From Clostridiales bacterium (lineage in GTDB: Bacteria > Bacillota > Clostridia > Oscillospirales > CAG-272): a stretch of 64,000 nt of DNA. Numbering within the stretch: position 1 is the first letter of the stretch; each line of letters opens with the position of its first letter. The stretch lies in the NCBI GenBank assembly GCA_019415985.1, contig DXYE01000001.1, forward strand, positions 1 to 64,000. The letters run 5' to 3'. The notes below the pieces were generated by a model that had not been told where the DNA came from, made no database searches, and was given only the letters and a program-made list of their open reading frames with translations. Both the position numbers and the translations under genes were made by a program. This document shows, piece by piece, positions 63,616-64,000 of the stretch.

Positions 63616-64000
63616 TTATTCAACATACCGTATTTCACAAACGATTTCGATTCCGTATAGCCGATTGATTTTTTCCTGAATCAGCGCAATCAGCGACAGT
63701 ACGTCCGCGGCCGTCGCCCCACCGCGGTTAATAATAAATCCCGCATGCTTTTCACTTACCTGCGCCCCGCCGACTGTCAAGCCTTTCAGCCCTGCATCAT
63801 CGATCAGCTTTGCGGTATAATAGCCCGGATACCTTTTAAAGACGCTACCCGCACTGGGATATTCCAAAGGCTGCTTTGTCCTGCGGCGCAGCATAAGCTC
63901 ATCCATTTTCACGCGAACCGCCGTGCCATCTCCCCTGCGGAGTCGCAGGACCGCCTGGAGAATCACCCCGGTCTTTTCCTGGAAAACACTACGGCGGTAT
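63616..64000 (-). CDS. murB: UDP-N-acetylenolpyruvylglucosamine reductase, C-terminal part
   Basis: The last 128 residues of MurB, cut by the right edge of the window. MurB reduces UDP-GlcNAc-enolpyruvate to UDP-MurNAc. The visible part begins YRRSVFQEKTG, where the catalytic region YRxSxF is recognisable, and continues with QPLEYPSAGSVFKR (family pattern PSAGSxFKRP), LIDDAGLKGLTVGGAQVSEKHAGF and the C-terminal helix. The internal GTG at 63966 is not the start. It is followed by whiA after 138 bp. Confidence 0.95.
   Translation of the reverse strand, partial: YRRSVFQEKTGVILQAVLRLRRGDGTAVRVKMDELMLRRRTKQPLEYPSAGSVFKRYPGYYTAKLIDDAGLKGLTVGGAQVSEKHAGFIINRGGATAADVLSLIALIQEKINRLYGIEIVCEIRYVE

Noticed and set aside
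1..64000. tRNA genes, CRISPR arrays, insertion sequences and prophage
   Set aside because: By eye I saw no tRNA T-arm signature with a fitting acceptor stem, no regularly spaced repeats, no transposase or integrase and no att-like duplication apart from the 40-bp repeat.

Overview
The window is a stretch of bacterial chromosome from a spore-forming, Gram-positive Firmicute, most likely class Clostridia. Support comes from an S10 ribosomal operon, smc-ftsY, plsX-rnc and murB-whiA-dnaE blocks in Firmicute style, a SpoIIE phosphatase, a T-box in front of tyrS, an infC leader with an AUU start, strong AGGAGG ribosome binding sites and sigma-A promoters with 17-bp spacers. I cannot name the genus. 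I found no rRNA or tRNA gene, CRISPR array, insertion sequence or prophage. Most genes lie on the minus strand.

Layout. 1-3571 (minus): start of the S10 operon (rpsJ-rplC-rplD-rplW-rplB-rpsS-rplV-rpsC, the last cut by the window edge), with a promoter at 3925-3953 and a leader of about 350 nt. 4215-7737 (plus): TSCPD-domain protein, phosphoglucomutase and an unknown membrane protein. 7867-15148 (minus): marR, a MacB-type ABC transporter and a heterodimeric ABC exporter, with a promoter and palindromic operator upstream of marR. 15688-17902 (plus): tyrosine T-box and tyrS, separated by about 610 nt without a gene. 18191-32520 (minus): leuS, rsfS, LCP protein, yqeK, nadD, yhbY, rdgB, ftsY, smc, rnc, plsX. 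32521-34460: long plsX leader and a decayed P-loop ATPase gene. 34498-44838 (minus): rRNA methyltransferase, radical SAM protein, topA, dprA, SpoU-type methyltransferase, and infC-rpmI-rplT behind an attenuator leader. 45544-50058 (plus): membrane glycosyltransferase and spoIIE. 50205-51473: a SLOG-family gene divergent from two paralogous XRE regulators. 51545-64000 (minus): hflC, hflK, a class A PBP, a DUF2975-like membrane protein, dnaE, whiA and the end of murB.

The genes are mostly housekeeping: translation, tRNA charging, DNA topology and replication, cell wall, protein targeting and sporulation. The most unusual locus is 50205-51473. Three promoters there are each bracketed by two copies of a 14-bp palindrome (RCCCG-N5-GGGT) with nearly constant geometry. 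They control a SLOG (putative nucleotide-sensing Rossmann) protein and two small XRE regulators about 70% identical to each other. One regulator also carries a perfect 23-bp inverted repeat over its promoter and ribosome binding site. This looks like a self-contained, autoregulated sensing module and is the best candidate for an undescribed system. Other notable points are an exact 40-bp direct repeat around the glycosyltransferase gene, an isolated T-box-like core in the plsX leader, a P-loop gene broken by a nonsense codon and frameshifts, and an ABC exporter half with a degenerate Walker B.
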